Assembly: GCA_935421135.1 (NCBI GenBank)
Contig: OW285193.1
Coordinates: 15,734,099 to 15,798,098 of the forward strand
Reading direction: 5' to 3'
From: Bugulina stolonifera
Taxonomy: Eukaryota; Bryozoa; Gymnolaemata; Cheilostomatida; Bugulidae
Length of the DNA: 64,000 nucleotides
Below the pieces are notes generated by a model. It ran no database searches and was not told the DNA's origin. It was given only the letters and a program-made list of their open reading frames with translations. Shown in pieces: positions 1-13,300 of this stretch. Position 1 is the stretch's first letter, and every line of letters begins with the position of its first letter. The position numbers and the translations under genes are program-made.

Positions 1-1379
1 GTCATGGAGGGGAAAATATAGTAGGTGTATAATGGAGAAGACAACTTCTCCATATAGAATCTTAAGCTATAATGTATATTGTATAATATACATTGTGCAG
101 TAAATAATTTATCAGCATAAATACATGCGTCTACAAGTAGAACTGAGAGGAGTTGCCTGCTCCTACCAGCGGTAACATATGTGTGGCTGCGCCCTGGCCC
201 AGTTGCAAGTCTATTACAATATTATATAACTTCGACCACATCCATCAGTCTCTAATAATATATGAGGTACTAGCGTCACAATACTATTTTATCACTCAAA
301 GTTTGCCCATGAAGAACAATGTTTATTCTACTCATAGTTGCCAAGGAGCTGGAGCAAAAGATCTGGACTTTTCAGCTCATAATCCCTGAACAAGCACCGG
401 AAACCCTGGACATGTTTTGGGTTTACATTATTTAAATAAGTATAAAATTATCCATTTTAGTGCTAGTTAGTGGTTGTTAAGATATTTTCTTCAATATACC
501 TACTGTAAATGATTCATTTTAGGTTATATCTTGTATTTTATGAGGTTTGGTAACATTTTCACCATAGATGAAAAATCAGGACAGCTGGAAAATTAGTAGG
601 GACAGGCACAAAACCAAGGGGTGTCCCGACAAAATCTGGACTCTTGGCAAGACTTGTTCATTTTCATCCACGATGAGATTATTTTGGAGCATAGTGCATG
701 CACACCACTAGCATAAAACCGAAATACATTGTAGGCTTCATGTAAACTGCAATCTGCAATACATGTACATCATGATACTGGCACTAGTGATAATAAAGGA
801 TAGGTTAATCAGTATTATTCTAGCTCTAGTTCAGTCAGGGCATCTTAATGAAAGGTTAAAAACTAAAAGCCAAGTTCAGATCATGATTTCCTTGAGGTGA
901 TAAAATAAAACCATGATTTGTAGTACAAGATTGGAGCAAGGAATGACTGACTGATCTGGATCTACAAGCAGTCAAATTATTAAAACTTCGCGCTATCTCT
1001 TCTTTCGTCCAAGATTTTCTGCTAATTAGGAGTTATTGTCTCTTTCATAGCGATAGGCGCATAGAGTTACCCCCTTTGGAGTTACCCATAGAGGAGATAA
1101 CTCTATGAAATTACCTCTAATTATGAATAGGCGTGTATGCCTAAGACGTTGATTTAGCCGATACTTTACGAGCAATAACGACTGATATGAAGTTACAAGT
1201 CAACATTGACAACTAACCTCGCAGGAATCATTACAATGATGGAATCATGAAAGAGAGCATTTAATATCCTGAACTAAACTAAAAAGGTTAGAATTCCATC
1301 CTCCCTCAGCCCAGCCGAGTTATTTTATAGTTTGTTGAGAGGACAAAACTATTGGATATATTCTATTTGCTGCTGGAAT
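1..1379. other. Upstream region of receptor A, no gene seen
   Basis: No convincing coding exon. It holds one degraded inverted-repeat element (333-656, listed separately) and otherwise AT-rich sequence. Promoter and transcription start of receptor A presumably lie in the last few hundred bases, but I see no clear TATA box or other core element that could be called. Confidence 0.4.
333..656. mobile_element. Degraded hAT-like MITE, TTGCCAAG family, copy 1
   Basis: Begins CATAGTTGCCAAGG and ends near CTCTTGGCAAGACTTG, an imperfect terminal inverted repeat. Its interior (aggtttggtaacatttt, aaaatcaggaca, tggaaaatt) matches the better preserved copy at 40214-40534 in the same order. No target-site duplication survives. 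Non-autonomous, no coding capacity. Confidence 0.6.
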
Positions 1380-4300
1380 ATGTCAAGGCTAAAGCTCACC
1401 AGGAGATCGAACATTTTTGCTTTAGTTCTGATTTTATTGGTATTCTTAAATGAACACAGGAGCAAAGTGTTGGGAGAAGAACTCCCAGTCAGTTCAACTG
1501 GTACCTGTTCTGTAAAAGACCCAGGCAAGTATTTGTTTAAGTTTTAATGTCTTTTGGATGACCTAAGTAGCTCTACGTGTATAGATAAGTGTTGTAATTT
1601 GATAAATAAAGTAAAAGTAGGCCTACAAAACTAATAGGCCTACATATTCTGAATATTTGTATTACAAATTAACTGAAAAATGAAAATTAATAATTATAAT
1701 AATGATTATAATAATCATAATAATAATTACAATAATCACAATGATTATGATATGATATAATTAGATATAATATTTAATTTATCTTATGTTATAAATAAAT
1801 CCTAATTTAGAACAAATCTAGGTCGGTGAAACCAAAGAAAAACTTAACTGAAACTCTTTTATTCAAGTTATATGAAGTTTTAATATGTAGCAAGTTTCAT
1901 CTTGAGTTTCTATTGATAGTTAGAAAGCTGGCACCAATCTATTATTTTATGGCATTAAACTTTGCAATTGTTAATAACAGCCTTGTGCCTCCATTGATTG
2001 TATGCTAATTCATTGGTCCCCTTAATGATAATCACTAGTCCAGTCTGCATAAAATAGCAAGTCACCTAATATCAATGCAGCAAGGAGGAAAAGAGTGGGC
2101 AGAAGGCTTGTCTTTTAAACACCTTTAATATCGCCTCGCCATTCTTGAGTTAGGACCTTTTCAAACGTATTGAAATTTACACAGAGCTAATTTTTATGAG
2201 AATAAGAAATAAAAATTGAACAGCAGATTGACTTTGCCTGAAATTCTCCTCAATTAAGCAAGGTATAAATTTATTAAAGTTTCCGATGCAGCTAACAACC
2301 TGATCCATATTTATAACCTGCTGTTCTACTACTAATAGGTTACACTTCATTTATGATCATCAAAGTTATGATTAGTTCAGATTTGAAGTACAATGTACAT
2401 GTAATTACTCTAATTATGTGATGTAGTAACATGCCATTTCTAATATTCTAGGTGATAATTATGTTGGTCCATGTATTGAACTATCCAGTACAGTATTGAA
2501 AACCAATGAGGAACTAAAATATATATGCCGAGAAGGCACTAGTGCCGAAAGAAATACATTAGGGCATATAATTCCTGGAGGTGGAATAAAACCAATTGGT
2601 AAGTGGATAATATGTCGATCAATTTCAGGTAATGGATAAGAATAATGCAACTATGTACATTTGTACCAGCACATCTCATTTTCTCAGTTTAATGTTGTTC
2701 ACAAGGCTATGCATTGCTCCAACTAACTTTTATTTGAGTTGCTGTTTTATTTCAACCCATTATGACTTTAGTGCACTCCATCTACATCTCGTCATATTCT
2801 ACATCTTGTTGTCATATTCTACATCTCGTTGTCATATTCTACATCTTGTTGTCATGTTCTACATCTTGTTGTCATATTCTTGCCGCTTTCTTGTTTAGAC
2901 TCGGTCCAGGCTGTCCACATCTACTCACTCTCTTACTTTCTTTGACCATACAGGTGTGTCCATTCTAAGTAGATTGAGGTTCTTTTCTTACTCATAACAC
3001 TGGAGTGTTCCAATACAAATACATGTAGTGGTGGTGTAGGAATAATCTTGTGTTTTTCGTATCCTTCTATTCAATCAACAATATGACACATTGGCTATTG
3101 TGAAACTTGGTAGATAAATACAACAAATCCAGTAGGAAGTTTCCATGGCAGTAAAAATATTTACTTATGAGGTCTTTCATATTTATTAATAATTGCATTT
3201 ATGAGGACTAATAGTGGTGGTATGATAACTGGCCTGTTTCTAGAATAGAAGGGAAAATTGCAATCAACAACAGTTACAACTACATGTATGTTGAGATTAA
3301 AACACAAGAGAATATCAACTAAACCTACATGTACCTTACCTTACATTAGGTTATAAGGAAGATTGACAGCAACCTAATATTCTTCACAGAGCACAATCTA
3401 ACACAATGATGACCTACATCACAATGATTATACGTATTATGTAAACTATACTGTACTATACTAATATTTACAAGCACACATATGACTATATTCTGTGGAG
3501 TACGATATCATGGGTTATTATCCCATGGAGTTCCTGACAATACAGGAGTCATCAATTTCTTTTATTGTTGAGAATTTGCCAACATTTTTTAAAACTCTTC
3601 AAGAAGTACATAATTCAATGGAAGCAAGGTTATAAAGATCAAAGTTCTTTGGCTGAAACTGCAGGACACAGGAAAGATGCTAGATTGGTTTCACATACTT
3701 CACAGTAGCAGACCAACTCCAGTACACACTGGCTATTTGTATTACACCAATAAAAGTCCAATTGGGGGTGGGGGGGGGGAATTTATCTCAGGAAAAAGTT
3801 ATAGAATAATATAAAGGCTACTGCCGCGGGTGATTGGTCAGATAGCCATATTTTGCTGGTCCTAACAGGGTCTAGCTGTTATATTATCTTGAGCTACTAT
3901 TTTTTATAACTAGAGAACTGGCAAGTAGCCTCTCTAAAATAGCAATTAGGCCTATTCATGCACATGTGTGAAGTATAGTAATAATACCAATATGCACACC
4001 TGATCAACAGCCTTCTTCAGGTACTCAAGTACTATCATGATCATCTAGAATTACATAATGCAAGGTGTTCATTAGTTGTAACTGGTGTATAGGCTAGGCT
4101 ATTATATGCCTGGCAGTCATAAACCATAAGTAATACCAGTAGCTACTTGGTATTATAATAATGGCCAAGAGGTATGCCTCTCTACCTAGATAACATTTAC
4201 ATCTAAACTAACATAAACATAGCAGTTATTTTCTAGTACCAGTGTATTGTATCCTATAATAAGACTCAAGCTTACAATATTACTATGTCACCATGATCAG

Positions 4301-7300
4301 CTTTGTCATTTGAATTGTGTGATAATCAATACCATTATGATATTACAATGCAAATTCTATATTGTGACACAGCAGGCTAATCATCAGTGAATCAGAGATG
4401 TAACTCATCACATTGGAATAATGATAATGATATGGGATAGTTGTAGTACAATATATACATATTTTATTACGCCATTACTAGTAACTAACATAATTATGAC
4501 CAAGGGTGGTGCTAATGCACTTAGTTCTTCCTGCTGCAATAGATACTTGTAAATGCAGTTGACCTTACAACTGCAAAATAACAAGTTTTTCATAAACAGA
4601 GAGATAATTCAATGTTGCATAAACCCTGCAACTTCATTGGAATAGACCTGTAGCATTGGACAAGTTGAGTAAATAGCCACTGTAAGGTAGCAGCTAAACA
4701 TTTTTACATTGTTTATAAATGGTTGAAAATCATTGTGCTAATAGTTGTCTATGCATAGTAAGGAGAGAGGTAATTACGTAGTGATTGATTGACCAGCAGG
4801 TTTTATAAACATACTTCTCTCAATAGACCTGTTATTTCTTCAAACTTAATCTGAATTAGTAATACAATGTATTAACAGCACAAGCTAATGGCCTACTAAT
4901 TGGTTCCTGACTTTCAAACATAAGGCCGCATTGATCTGTGCTTTTACAACAGCCTACTGTAATTCCAGTCAGCTAACCTATTGTGGGCGAGTATTATAGT
5001 CTATATAATGCCAACAGCAATACATCTACTTCAATTATAGTACAAGTAGGCTTGTATGCTAGAATAATGGTCTACTGCCAACTATAACTAGTCTAGTGTA
5101 TAAATATCTTCGGAAGGTATTGAAATCAAGTTAGAAAAATAAGAAATTGCCTAGAAAACAAGTCAATAGTCAACATTTGGCTAGCAGCTACTACAACATA
5201 TGATTTAACATGACAGTTATGAGAATTATGTAGGCCATTAGGAATTTGTGACTATATACTATTGTTTCCAGATTTCCAAACACAATACCTCATCTTCTGC
5301 TGACCAGCATACACATATACATGACTGAGTGGTACATTCTAGTTGTACTGGGTACATCCTGTCAACTCTATGGTTAGTTTTGTGTGCCAACCACTTGAAA
5401 ACTGTAACAAGCAAACTTTTTCTTCAGCTAATCTTGTTCTTTACTATGAACAACACTTGAAAATTTTGTTGATATGTGGAATTTAAATAAAATTAAATTG
5501 TTTAATTCGTAGCCAAATGCAAATAACTATCAAATATCGAAGTATTTGCAGAGCATGCCTATATAGCCTAATAGCTAATGCATAGTATATACACATTATA
5601 TGACTATCGCAGTGAAGTTCTACATTGAATTACCCAAGTAAACAGTCAAACAGAAAGATGTGACTGCTTGTATTATAATATAAGAAACTCCTAAAAACTG
5701 TAAATTACAATTAGCTCTAGGTAGCCTAACTGCTATTAACCATTAGCCATTATTAGATAGACAATATTCTGGTATATCTCTGTCGTCATGGTAACCTGAA
5801 ACAGGTAGTAAACTTGTAAAGTTGTAGTTTTCTAGTCGCCCATAACTATGGCTATGTATGGTGTGTGATTGATTTACATGTAACTCTTTGGTGTATAGAA
5901 AGTCAAGACAAATATACAACCCTGATAGTTAGTAAGGTTAGCAAGGTTTACTCTCACATCAGTTCTTGGTGCCCAGGGGAATTGTTATTGACTGAAAACT
6001 AGAAGTTATATTTAGTGGATGCAACATACAACACAGAATTATTAATAATAGTCAATCCCTTAGTACACTTTCACTTATTGTTACTGGGAATAGTTGGTCC
6101 ATTCTACTACTTGTATCTCTCTATCTCTATCTTGCAGGACTATCTCTCTGATTCAAGGCTAAGTCAATGGTGTGCTTTCTAATTACCGTGATCTGGAATG
6201 AAATTTGTTTGAATTCTGAGTTCTATTTGTCCATCAGGTTCATGTGCTATTTATGCCTTGGCTTACTCACATGATAGCTTCAGTGCAGCCCTAACCTCCA
6301 TTTGTGAGCTCTTCTAGATCAACCGATGTACATTTCATATCACAGCACCAAGACTGAAGGTGTCTTTTCCACCAACTACAGTATAAGTTAGTTGTAGACC
6401 TCATGGTTCAACCATCTTAGAACTTTCCTGTATGTCACTGACCGCACACCTTACAATTAATCTGGCCACTTCCGATTAGGCTTTCTTCTACCTCATTCAA
6501 ATTCACTCCACTAACTCTAGTCACAGGATAGATATCAGTTGGCAGCAGAACTAGAAGTTTGATTCTGTGACAGAGTTGTCTCGTCTCCTTGTTAAATCCA
6601 GGCATAACATGTTAGTATGCACATCTTTCTCCTAACACATTAGCACTGTTTGTAGGGCTGTGGTAAGTAACTGCTATGCATATATACACAACTTCTATTG
6701 TACATAAATTATACATTCTAATGCTATTTCTATTGCAGATATGTTATAGGTTTCACGTATATATTATTAGCTGACTACCATTTCTTAGCAGGAGTTGTGA
6801 GCACAGCTAGCTTTTTGATGGCTTGTGTCATTCAATTGTTGACATTGCAGGCAGTCTATGTCACAGAGCCATGTGATGTTAGTTTTACCATGTTTATATT
6901 TAGATAGAATATATGTATAACCCATTTCAGTACAAACTAAAATATGTACAGACCACTAGATCCACACTGCAATATGCATGTCAACAACTGAATGTGCTTG
7001 TTCTATGTGCATTTCTGTAGTTAATAATTTAAAGTCAATTTACAGAGCAGTCATCTCATGTAGCAGGTAAGAGCAATGGTGGATAGAACTGGGTGGCCCT
7101 TATTTAACTATATAAATGTGTGACAGTCAGTCAGTTGGTCTCATTTTCATTCCTCACACTGCATGGAAAAGCAATAGTATAATATATTCACTTCCATTTC
7201 TACAGTTGTGGTAACAAGGGTTTTCAATGAGATATTCCTGCATGTGTGGAGTGAAGATAAGACAACTCTAGTGAGCTGCTGCTTAATGTTTGTCTCTGTA

Positions 7301-10300
7301 ACAGAAAGCAGTGAATGTTTGGAGTTAATCTCTAACCAGTGAGTGTGGGTTGTCATAGCTGACTCTACTCTGGGTTCTGTCAGGTGTTGATAACTCCTAA
7401 ACATCTAACTTTCTACCTATACCTTCTCTCAATGTCTTCAGCTTATGTTACTACTTATTATTTTGTAAGTCTACTGTAGTAGCTCACGTTAGACCATTCT
7501 AAAGTTAGCATAGAATTTAGTACAACTGTTTCATGGGTAGAGTTACTCTGTGCAAAAGGAGAGTATCAATAATTGATATCATGCTAGTAAAATTAAATCT
7601 TATCACTGAAATAGCCCTTAGTCTAGCCCTTTTTGTTATACAGCTTTTATTGGTCATGGCCATGGCACAGTTGCACTAGTCTCTATGAGGGCTTTAGAGT
7701 GATCACAGGCTACAGTATCACTCTACTATTCCTACTAACTGGAATTAAAGTTTATTTGTTTTTCAGTTTTGGTTAATTGTTTTGGTTTACGAATTTGACT
7801 CTTTTCCAAATTAAAAATTGTAATCAGAGTATAACACTTTCAGACAATCAGTGTTACCTACTAAAACATGTACACAAACTTGTGTTATGAATTTGATGTA
7901 TAGGCCTACTACTACAATCATGTATAATTGTGGAAAATACATTTTGGAATTTATATAGACTATGATGAAGTTATTTTTAGTGGAGGCTAGTAGGAAAAAT
8001 CTGTGGGGGTTTAATAGGCTATTTTTATTTGTCTAAGGTGTACTGCAAGTAGAGGCTACACATCCAAGCAGCGTAAACGTTGTCACTCTGCTCTGAATGA
8101 AGATATTTGTCAATGTTTGATGCTTGACACTTCATCATATTTCATGTGTTGATTATCTTCTTAGGGAAGCTGATCCTCATAATAAAAACATTTTACTGGA
8201 CTGATTACCAGTCTGCTACGCAGTGTGTCAGCTTTCACTATGTGTAGGCCTACATGTACATCCCTGTATATACTGTGAATTGTACAATATAATATATGAG
8301 GCTAACAACTGCATGCTATGTGGTATATGCAATTACATGTTCGCTTCAGCTGAAAAGAAGTTTTGTTACATTGGGTCAAAATCTGTGGAAATGAAAGAAG
8401 TTTGTTTTTTCTCTGAAATTTTTTTACACAAATTGTTTTACTAACCCCTCCTTCTGTTTATACATTCTGCTCCACCTCCCTCCCCACTTTCCAACAGTTT
8501 TAATCTTGTTAAATTTGGGTTGAGAATTTTTTATTTGAAATGATTATTTTGTAGACTTTGCTCGATTCTCTTTTTCATGCACATGTGTATATTTATACAG
8601 CTGCAAACTGGTAATTATGTAATAACAGATCACAAGAGATTTTTTGCACAACTTTTTCAAATTCTTAATATAAAGCATAAGTTGTCGCATTGTTATAATT
8701 TTCTTCATATTAATAGCATCGTTACTATTTCTTCATGTAGTAATTATCAGAGGAGACAAGCGTTAATCAGCTGCTAACTAGGGTGGGCTAGCAGTAACAC
8801 ATTAATTTGAGAATGTAAAATCTAATATTCTGAGCTAATTCTAACAGGAAATTGAAGTGTGTTAATTAAACCTAATGGGTTGGATGTTGTTGAAGGAGTT
8901 ATCCACTCTACCAACTGTAGAAAATACCTCAGAATATTATCCATAGCATAAACAAAGCACCTACATGTACTGAGCATGTGGGTGCTTGTTTGACTAGGTT
9001 TTATTACTACTCTACTATATAATAATGGTTATGATGCTCATATCACACATCACACAATCTTGCACCACAAACTCACAACACCTCAACACTATGGCAAGTA
9101 CCAACTCCATATTTACACTAGGTGAACACTGTCATCATAGACAACTTTTTGCATACATATTTAATATTGTTATAAGATTGTCAATTAACTCAGTGCCTGT
9201 ACGGGCTGGTACTTGTCTGATGTTGCGGGCTCTCCTAACAAATTGCTGCTTGATGCATCTAAATAGCCTGAGCTACTGGGTATAAAAGTGACACATAATG
9301 GGCCATCAAGGTGACAGTCCCTAATAAGGTTATAATGTTCTTCTGTTTGTTGCTCAACTGATATTATAACACCAACGGATTATTTTTTCACTTACTACCA
9401 GCTTGATTGTGGCTAGATCTACAGGTATTTAATTATCACAATAATGTATAATTCTTTGTACTGTTATTATTATGGTACAAGTCATGCTCTTGTGTGAGTG
9501 TGGACTCTAAGAAAGTAAATGTGTTTCAATGGACTGATGTGCATGTACACTGTAAGATAAGTTCAGGGAAAGGATGTAGACATTTCTTATTGTTGAAATA
9601 TGCTCTCTTGAAAGTTTTTTATAGCTGATTACCTGGTTATTCCATACCAGAATCTAACAGCATTTACTTCCTGCTTTAGGTAGCGTGAATGGTCAGGTGT
9701 GTAACCATGAGGTTGACAGGAATTTCTGGTGCACGGTCAACAGGGGGACGATAAAATGGAATCGAGAACTTGGTGGTAAATATGCGTGCACTGCGTTTCC
9801 AGATGTGTCTTATGTTATACACTGGATAGATCCAGGTGAGTGAGGTTTTGGGTCAGATATCCATGTGCACCAGTTGTATGGTAACAGTGGTAACCATGGT
9901 AACAGCATCATCAACCGTTCAAACTGTGATCAGTGTTAGGATAATGGTGTAGATGGTTTTCATAGGCAAAATTTGCATGTATTTTTATATGTACTTGTAC
10001 CACACATCTGATTGTCAACTGGTATTGTGACAGTCAGCAATGTCAGTCAGTTGTTAGTTATTACTCAATATGACGGCTATATTCATCTCTATGTTTATAT
10101 AATGACCTATGCTATCTTTGATATGGACATTATGTTCTTAATGCATTACATTCATGTGAATACGTATTGTACACCACATTTATTGTGTGATCTATTTATA
10201 GAATTATTAAATACGCATAAGAGTTACAAGTTAAAAGTTATATCTAACTGTTTTAGTTGCCAAAGTTCCAGACAGTATAGACTACAGTAACGAGGTATAT

Positions 10301-13300
10301 GGCGCCAATCTGAGGTTCCACTGTTCAGTTGATATGACGCCCACAGATATTAACTATGGGAATATACTGACTATTGTATGGTAGGTATGGAGTGACAGTA
10401 TTAGACTGGTCAATGAAGTTACAGCATGGGTGCTGAATGTACGAACATATGTGTCTGGTGAATGTGCGATATGTATTGGAAAATGTTGGTGTAAGTTAAT
10501 ATTTTTATAATGAATAATGAAACAAGACTCATTTTTACATTTTGATTTATTTTTTATATTTCGATGCTTGGATAAGCATCGAAATATAAATATAAGGATT
10601 AAATCAAAATATAAAATGCGTCTTGCTTTATTATTTGTGATATGTGTTATTGACATAGTACATACACTGTACATACACTGTACATACACTACCTACACTA
10701 TATAATAAATAAACAGAAGACAACATTTTCGGACATGGTGCGCACATAGTCCTCAGATTTGGAGGGCTCCTAGCAGTACAGGGGAAGTAGCAGAGCTAAG
10801 GCAACAATGTTCAGTATAGATTTTGTCTAACCTGAAAATCTGAAAACTCTACTACTTCTCCTGCACTGCTAGGAGCCCTCCACATCTGAGGACTACGTGC
10901 ACACAATGTCTGAAAATGAGCACCTGGGTCACATATGAGCAATACATTGTCATATACTATTTGCGCATGTATATGTATATGTACGATATTTTTTATGTGT
11001 TATACATGGTGTTTATAAAAGGCAGTGGACAAGTGCTAAGACTGGAGGTCAATGGGCCAACCTGCCAAAGGACAGCAATGGAGTCAAGTATGGGATAGAC
11101 TCTACAGGACCCAACTCTACACTAAGTATTACCAGCTATAGCCCTATACTACATGGTGGAGAGTACAGGTGTACTGTGACTGTACGTAGATATAAAGAAC
11201 CATTACAGAGCAAGAGTTTTACTATACACAGTAAGTACATACTATCTTTCATTACTAGTATAACTGAATAACCAGTAATGATTATTGTTCAACTTTAAAG
11301 TTATCCTATCTTACACCAAATTGTGTATTGAGAAGACGACTCACAATTTATCAAGTGTTTATGGTCTGGTTATTCTTCAGGCAAACCAAAGGCAATATTG
11401 AGAAATGACAAAAGAGATGACTTTCATTTCGGAGTTGATGAGAAGTTTACTATAACATGTTATGGTCAGTCGTACCCGTTCCCCAGTAAGATAGAGTTTA
11501 GGATCCATGCAGCTACTCTAAACCTGAATCATCCGGGTATTACCGGCTACCAGGTGGACACCATTGGTCTGAATGAAAAAAGACATTACGCAAAATTCAC
11601 AGTTATAAATGCTACAAGTGAGTAGATGCACTAACAGTGATTTAGTGCATATGTGAACAGTGTAGTGATGTACATGTATGTTTATCGGCTTGTTTATGGT
11701 GTAGCATATCTATTGGTCACAAGACTATTCGTTTCCTATTATGTCAGTAGACTACAATAAACAGTGTTACTATGTGAATTGTACACCTTTTAGAAAGAAG
11801 TGTGTCAGCACAATATTCATAATCAGGTCATCCAATCGGGTTTGTGATAAGTTAGCAGTTACTTATGTGTATGTAAACTGTGTTGGTTGATACTGTATAC
11901 ATTGTTACTTCTTTAGGTGTGTTTCCCATCAATGATTCGGTCATAGAGTGCAGAGTATACAGACCAGATGGACAGTTTAAGTCAGCACAAGCTAGAGTGG
12001 CCCTTTTTGAGGTGGCACCACCCATAACTGCTACAGAGAGCCCTATAAACCCACACGTTAGGGAGAGAGAAGGTAGGATATTTACTATAATAGTGTACAA
12101 TGCATGTACAACTGTACACTTACATGGGCATGACCCAGTGTGTAATTATATTGTGCAGTCTATCCACTACCACCACCCAGTCTCCACCACCACTGAATAT
12201 GTCATATACATGTACAATATAGATATAGTAGATACCTTCATACAGCCCACTAAGAACACCGTGATTTATCAAGTGATTCAATTACTCATAGGCCTACGAT
12301 TAACGTACTCATGACACCAATAACCATGATATACATGTAAGTTAGGTACATCTAAGCATACAGTATATACATGTATAGCTAGTTTGTGTGAATTTCAGAT
12401 GGAGTTAAAGGTATGTGCAGGTTATATGACAGAGTGTGTGTTTGCTCCTCAGAGTTATAACAATATTAATAAATATCCTGGTACTTACTTACTCACTATA
12501 CAACACTATCAGTGTGTAGGTAGTACACTGCACTACCTACAGGCTAATAGCAATAATAACATATAATACTATAACAATATCTAGTATACTAATAACATTA
12601 TTTATTACATTTATTATAATAGATAATGGGAGGACAATTCCTTAATGGCTAACAATTTTAGCAATATATGCATCCCATTTTATATATTACCTTCCAACAT
12701 GATATGTGTTACTGTATCTCCGCAAGTATGCATTATATTAGTACATGAGTAGATCATCTGTTTGTTGTATGTACATGTGTTTGTGGGTGTGACAATGCCC
12801 CTATTCTACTAATGTAGTAGTATCCACTTGAAAACATTTAAGGTGCAAACACACGAGAGCATTTTGGGGCAAATTTGACGCTCGCGAATCGCCAGAGTGC
12901 CAACGCTCACAAAACGCCCGAGCTCAGCCTGCCGAGGTATTGAGATGATTCGCTCGACGCCGATTGGCTGGTAAACGGAGTTAGTAAACATAAACACGTG
13001 ATTAGTGTGGGGCGAATACATACCGGCATGCCATTGGGTAATGGTTAAATCGCCGCGCTCTTCGTTCGCCCCGTGTGTTTATCAAGGGCATAGCGTTCGA
13101 CGCTTGACCAGAAAACGCTCGCCCCAAAACGCTCCTGTGTGTTTGCACCTTTATAGATATACAGGACTTGTGTGATTTATGAAGTGTGGTGTTAGTAGCA
13201 AACATGAACTTAAATAGCCAGAAGTTTCGGTCAAATATACATTGTATTATATTTTAGTAGTCTTTTAATATTGCTAGTCGTGAAATATCTTGGTCTTAGC

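Noticed and set aside
2791..2880. CRISPR-like array
   Set aside because: A 20-bp head-to-tail minisatellite without spacers in animal DNA.
2599..9679. Gene nested in the 7-kb intron of receptor A
   Set aside because: No pair of frames with matching phases and splice sites and no recognisable motif on either strand.
11724..11885. Open 54-codon frame between exons 6 and 7 of receptor A (and 16678-16839 in B), Cys-rich
   Set aside because: Phases would allow it, but both splice sites are poor. Joining exon 6 directly to exon 7 gives a normal Ig end (VINATSVFPINDSVIECRV), and differences between the copies here look unconstrained. Treated as intron.
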